A stretch of 64,000 bases of DNA. Source: Nocardia testacea NBRC 100365 (GTDB lineage Bacteria; Actinomycetota; Actinomycetes; Mycobacteriales; Mycobacteriaceae). Made by a program: the position numbers and the translations under genes. The stretch spans positions 62,001 through 126,000 of the forward strand of contig NZ_BAGJ01000273.1 in NCBI RefSeq assembly GCF_000308775.1. The letters run 5' to 3'. Within the stretch, counting starts at the first letter, position 1. Each line of letters opens with the position of its first letter. Positions 61,679 through 64,000 of the stretch are shown here, piece after piece. Under the pieces are notes generated by a model. It saw only the letters and a program-made list of their open reading frames with translations. It did not search any database and was not told the DNA's origin.

Positions 61679-62719
61679 ATGGCGCCTGTGAGATTGCAAG
61701 ACGTCGCGACTCGGGCGGGTGTCTCCCAGGCGACCGCGTCCCGCGTACTCAACGGCTCGTCACGGGTCCCCGGCGAAGGCGTTGCCGACCGGGTGCGCGC
61801 CGCTGCCGCCGAACTCGGATATGTGGCGAATGCCCAGGCCCAGGCCCTCGCGCGGTCTTCGACCGGACTCATCGGGCTCGTCGTGCACGATATCGCCGAC
61901 CCCTACTTCTCCTCGATCGTGCAGGGTGTCCAGGCGGCGGCACGCAGGGCGGGCAAGCTCGTTCTGCTGGCCAGTACGCAACGCGATTTCGATATCGAAC
62001 GCGAATCCGTGAGCACCTTCATCTCGCACCGCGCCGACGCCATCATCCTGGCGGGTTCCCGTCAGAGCGGAGACCTCGACCGCGATCTCGAGAAGGAGTG
62101 CGCGCGGTATCTGGACAACAGCGGCAAGGTCGTCGTGATCGGGCAACCGCTTTCCTTCGGTGCCGCGGTGGAGCCCGAAAATCACGCTGCCTCGGCGCAA
62201 TTGGCTGTATCCCTGCTCGAGCAGGGGCACCGGGATTTCGCCGTCATCGGCGGGCCGGGTCATATCAGGACCGCGGTCGACCGGCGCAACGGCTTTGTCG
62301 AAGCGCTCGCGACACGGGGTGTGACGCCGCTGGTGGAGATCGCGGGCGACTTCTCCCGTGACGGTGGTTTCAGTGCCGCGCGGCGCCTCGCCGCCGCGCT
62401 GGAGCTGGGTCCCGGCCGGGCCGGCGCCGTCAGGCCCTGCGTTTTCGCGGTGAGCGACGTGATGGCGATCGGGGCGATCGCGGCGTGGCGTGAAATCGGC
62501 CTCGCGGTGCCCGACGACATCTGCGTCGCCGGGTTCGACGATATCCCGACCCTGCGGGACCACGTGCCCGGTCTTTCGACGGTGGCGCTCTCGCTGGTCG
62601 AGATCGGCGAGCGGGCCGTATCGCTGGCGCTCGACGAGTCCGCCACGGCCGCGCGGACCCACGAATTCGTGCCCGGCCGGGTGATCCTGCGGGACAGCAG
62701 CGTTTTGCGACCGTCCTGA
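61679..62719 (+). CDS. LacI-family regulator
   Basis: 346 residues. HTH RLQDVATRAGVSQATASRVLNG, hinge, then a periplasmic-binding-like effector domain with TGLIGLVVHDIADPYFSSIVQG and VAGFDDIPTLRDHVPGLSTV. It should repress the operon 58279-61504 and the importer from 62846, as matching operators stand before both. ATG 61679 follows GAACGAGGAACGAAGCC. Confidence 0.9.
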   Translation: MAPVRLQDVATRAGVSQATASRVLNGSSRVPGEGVADRVRAAAAELGYVANAQAQALARSSTGLIGLVVHDIADPYFSSIVQGVQAAARRAGKLVLLASTQRDFDIERESVSTFISHRADAIILAGSRQSGDLDRDLEKECARYLDNSGKVVVIGQPLSFGAAVEPENHAASAQLAVSLLEQGHRDFAVIGGPGHIRTAVDRRNGFVEALATRGVTPLVEIAGDFSRDGGFSAARRLAAALELGPGRAGAVRPCVFAVSDVMAIGAIAAWREIGLAVPDDICVAGFDDIPTLRDHVPGLSTVALSLVEIGERAVSLALDESATAARTHEFVPGRVILRDSSVLRPS

Positions 62720-62739
62720 CCTGCGGAGATCCAAAACCC

Positions 62740-62769
62740 TTGACACTGTGGGTCCGGTCACACTAGCCT
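62740..62769 (+). promoter_or_regulatory. Promoter of the importer operon
   Basis: TTGACA at 62740-62745 and TAGCCT at 62764-62769 with an 18-base spacer. The spacer contains TGTGGGTCCGGTCACA (62747-62762), a CRP-like arrangement with one mismatch. The LacI operator lies just after the expected transcription start. Confidence 0.6.
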
Positions 62770-62782
62770 CGGTTCCAGCTTC

Positions 62783-62796
62783 GGAAAGCGCATTCC
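62783..62796. promoter_or_regulatory. LacI-family operator 2
   Basis: GGAAAGCGCATTCC equals operator 1 except for one base. It is about 50 bases upstream of the importer permease gene and just downstream of its promoter, ideal for repression. Confidence 0.75.
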
Positions 62797-62845
62797 CAGC
62801 GGGTGTAGTGCGAACCCCGCTCCACTACTAGCTTTAGGACTCCAG

Positions 62846-63718
62846 ATGGCGGTAGTCACGTCCGTCGAGGCCAGTTCCTCCGCGCCGAAAGCGACGCAAC
62901 CCGTCCGCCCTCGGCGCCGGAAGTTCCCATCTCCATCCACCGTATGGTCGTCCATATGGCGGCCGCTCGCTCTGGTGGCCGTGCTCGTGGTCGCCTGGTG
63001 GGCCGTCACCGAGTACGGGCTCGTCGAGCCCTACATCCTGCCGTCACCGGCGGATACCTGGCGCACCGCCACCGACAATTCGGCCTACCTGCTCCAGCAC
63101 ACCTGGGTCACGACGTATGAAACGGTGGTCGGCTTCGTGATCGCCGCGCTGATCGGCGAAGCCGTCGCCCTGGTGATGATCTACTCGCGCGGTGTCGAGC
63201 GGACAATGTACCCGCTCATTCTGTTCGCGCAGGTCATTCCCAAGATCGCGATCGCCCCGCTGTTCATCGTATGGCTCGGCTTCGGTACCAGCCCCAAGAT
63301 CCTGGTCGCCGTACTGATGGCATTCTTCCCCATTGTCATCTCCGGGATGGCCGGGCTGCGCTCGGTGGATCCGGAGATCCTCGAACTCACCTCCACCATG
63401 GGCGCGAGCAATTGGAAGACGTTCGTGAAAGTGCGTTTTCCGGCTTCGCTGCCGCAGTTGATGTCCGGCCTCAAGATCGCCGCCACTCTCGCGGTCACCG
63501 GCGCCGTCGTCGGCGAATTCGTGGGCGCGAACGAGGGCCTCGGCTACGTGATCCTGCAGGCCAACGGAAATATCGACACGGCAATGCTGTTCGCCGCCCT
63601 GATCATCATGTCCATGCTGGGCATAATCCTTTTCGCGATCATCGAAATCGCCGAGCAATTCCTCATTCCCTGGCACGCCTCCCGTCGATCCACGGCTTCG
63701 GTCGTCGGCGCGGCATGA
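62846..63718 (+). CDS. NitT/TauT-type ABC permease
   Basis: 290 residues, six membrane segments after a basic N-terminus. The docking loop is SGMAGLRSVDPEILELTSTM. The family imports sulfonates, nitrate or thiamine-precursor-like compounds; the LacI control and sugar-type enzymes nearby suggest a polyol or sugar-acid substrate. Preceded by AGGACTCCAG; gene 43 bases before the lipoprotein. Confidence 0.86.
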   Translation: MAVVTSVEASSSAPKATQPVRPRRRKFPSPSTVWSSIWRPLALVAVLVVAWWAVTEYGLVEPYILPSPADTWRTATDNSAYLLQHTWVTTYETVVGFVIAALIGEAVALVMIYSRGVERTMYPLILFAQVIPKIAIAPLFIVWLGFGTSPKILVAVLMAFFPIVISGMAGLRSVDPEILELTSTMGASNWKTFVKVRFPASLPQLMSGLKIAATLAVTGAVVGEFVGANEGLGYVILQANGNIDTAMLFAALIIMSMLGIILFAIIEIAEQFLIPWHASRRSTASVVGAA

Positions 63719-63761
63719 GCATGTCGAACCATCGCATTCGCGCCACAGCTGGAGAAATCGC

Positions 63762-64000
63762 ATGAAATTCGGAATTCGCAGACTCACGACGATCGGCGCC
63801 GCCGCGGTGGCCTCGATCCTGGTATTGGCCGGCTGCGGGGGCGGCGGCACCGAGGCGAAGGATCCCGGCACCGACGGGAAGACCACCGCGGTGTCACTGA
63901 TGCTCAACTGGTACCCCTACGGCGAGCACGCCCCGTTCTATTACGGGGTGCAAGAGGGCATATTCGCCAAGCACGGTATCGACCTGAAGATCTCGGCGGG
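63762..64000 (+). CDS. ABC substrate-binding lipoprotein, N-terminal part (runs off window)
   Basis: The 79 codons visible encode a signal peptide with lipobox LAGC (Cys25), a Gly-rich linker, and the ThiY/NMT1 opening SLMLNWYPYGEHAPFYYGVQ, then GIFAKHGIDLKI. The gene continues past the window end. It is the partner of the permease upstream. ATG 63762 follows TGGAGAAATCGC. Confidence 0.85.
   Translation, partial: MKFGIRRLTTIGAAAVASILVLAGCGGGGTEAKDPGTDGKTTAVSLMLNWYPYGEHAPFYYGVQEGIFAKHGIDLKISA

Noticed and set aside
1..64000. CRISPR arrays, tRNA or rRNA genes, insertion sequences, phage genes
   Set aside because: Looked for repeats with regular spacers, cloverleaf ends, transposase motifs and flanking inverted repeats; none found.

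Overview
The window is high-GC DNA from an actinomycete. Three gene types point to a mycolic-acid-containing Mycobacteriales genus such as Nocardia or Rhodococcus: an antigen-85-type mycolyltransferase (25616-26578), a mycothiol-dependent maleylpyruvate isomerase (16999-17625) and a mycofactocin-type dehydrogenase (26751-27605). The genus is an inference. I see no tRNA, rRNA, CRISPR array, insertion sequence or phage gene.

Layout, left to right. 2-1042: 3' part of a cytochrome P450. 1402-6696: gas vesicle operon with two tail-rich proteins followed by gvpA-F-G-O-J-L-S-K, almost all coupled by overlapping stop/start codons. 6847-9708: LysE-type exporter, SDR, DUF2795 protein and a secreted protein. 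9922-13351: TPP riboswitch followed by tenA and a ThiXYZ-type importer (thiamine pyrimidine salvage). 13544-15097: acyl-CoA synthetase. 15121-20479: 3-hydroxybenzoate/gentisate pathway on the minus strand with a divergent IclR regulator. 20516-26578: DUF2252 protein, LysM-esterase, PepSY protein, Mut7-C RNase-like protein and mycolyltransferase. 26751-34542: a TetR gene followed by a seven-gene operon for Liv-type uptake, CoA activation and mycofactocin-type oxidation of an unknown acid; two palindromes lie in front of the operon.

34616-57828 is the most interesting part. Divergent xdhC and marR genes flank an 18-bp perfect palindrome. A four-gene ABC importer and a three-subunit molybdenum hydroxylase follow, then a small ORF made of start-site repeats and an aspartate-dehydrogenase-like gene. 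After a probable promoter/operator comes a 15-gene, 12.5-kb operon: ALDH, RidA, cupin, flavin/2Fe-2S reductase, extradiol dioxygenase, meta-cleavage-type hydrolase, two SDRs, ThDP enzyme, a degenerate hydrolase, two small unknown proteins, a Rieske oxygenase, a second RidA and a NicC-like monooxygenase. The set fits catabolism of a nitrogen-containing aromatic or heteroaromatic acid, but it matches no pathway I know: 2,5-dihydroxypyridine dioxygenase and maleate isomerase, for example, are not visible.

57928-58260 is a decayed MmyB-type regulator. 58279-64000 holds a second small regulon: a LacI regulator, a divergent three-gene operon (Gfo/Idh/MocA oxidoreductase, DUF993 protein, TIM-barrel isomerase) and an ABC importer cut off by the window end. 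Two near-identical 14-bp palindromes, one before each promoter region, tie these genes together.
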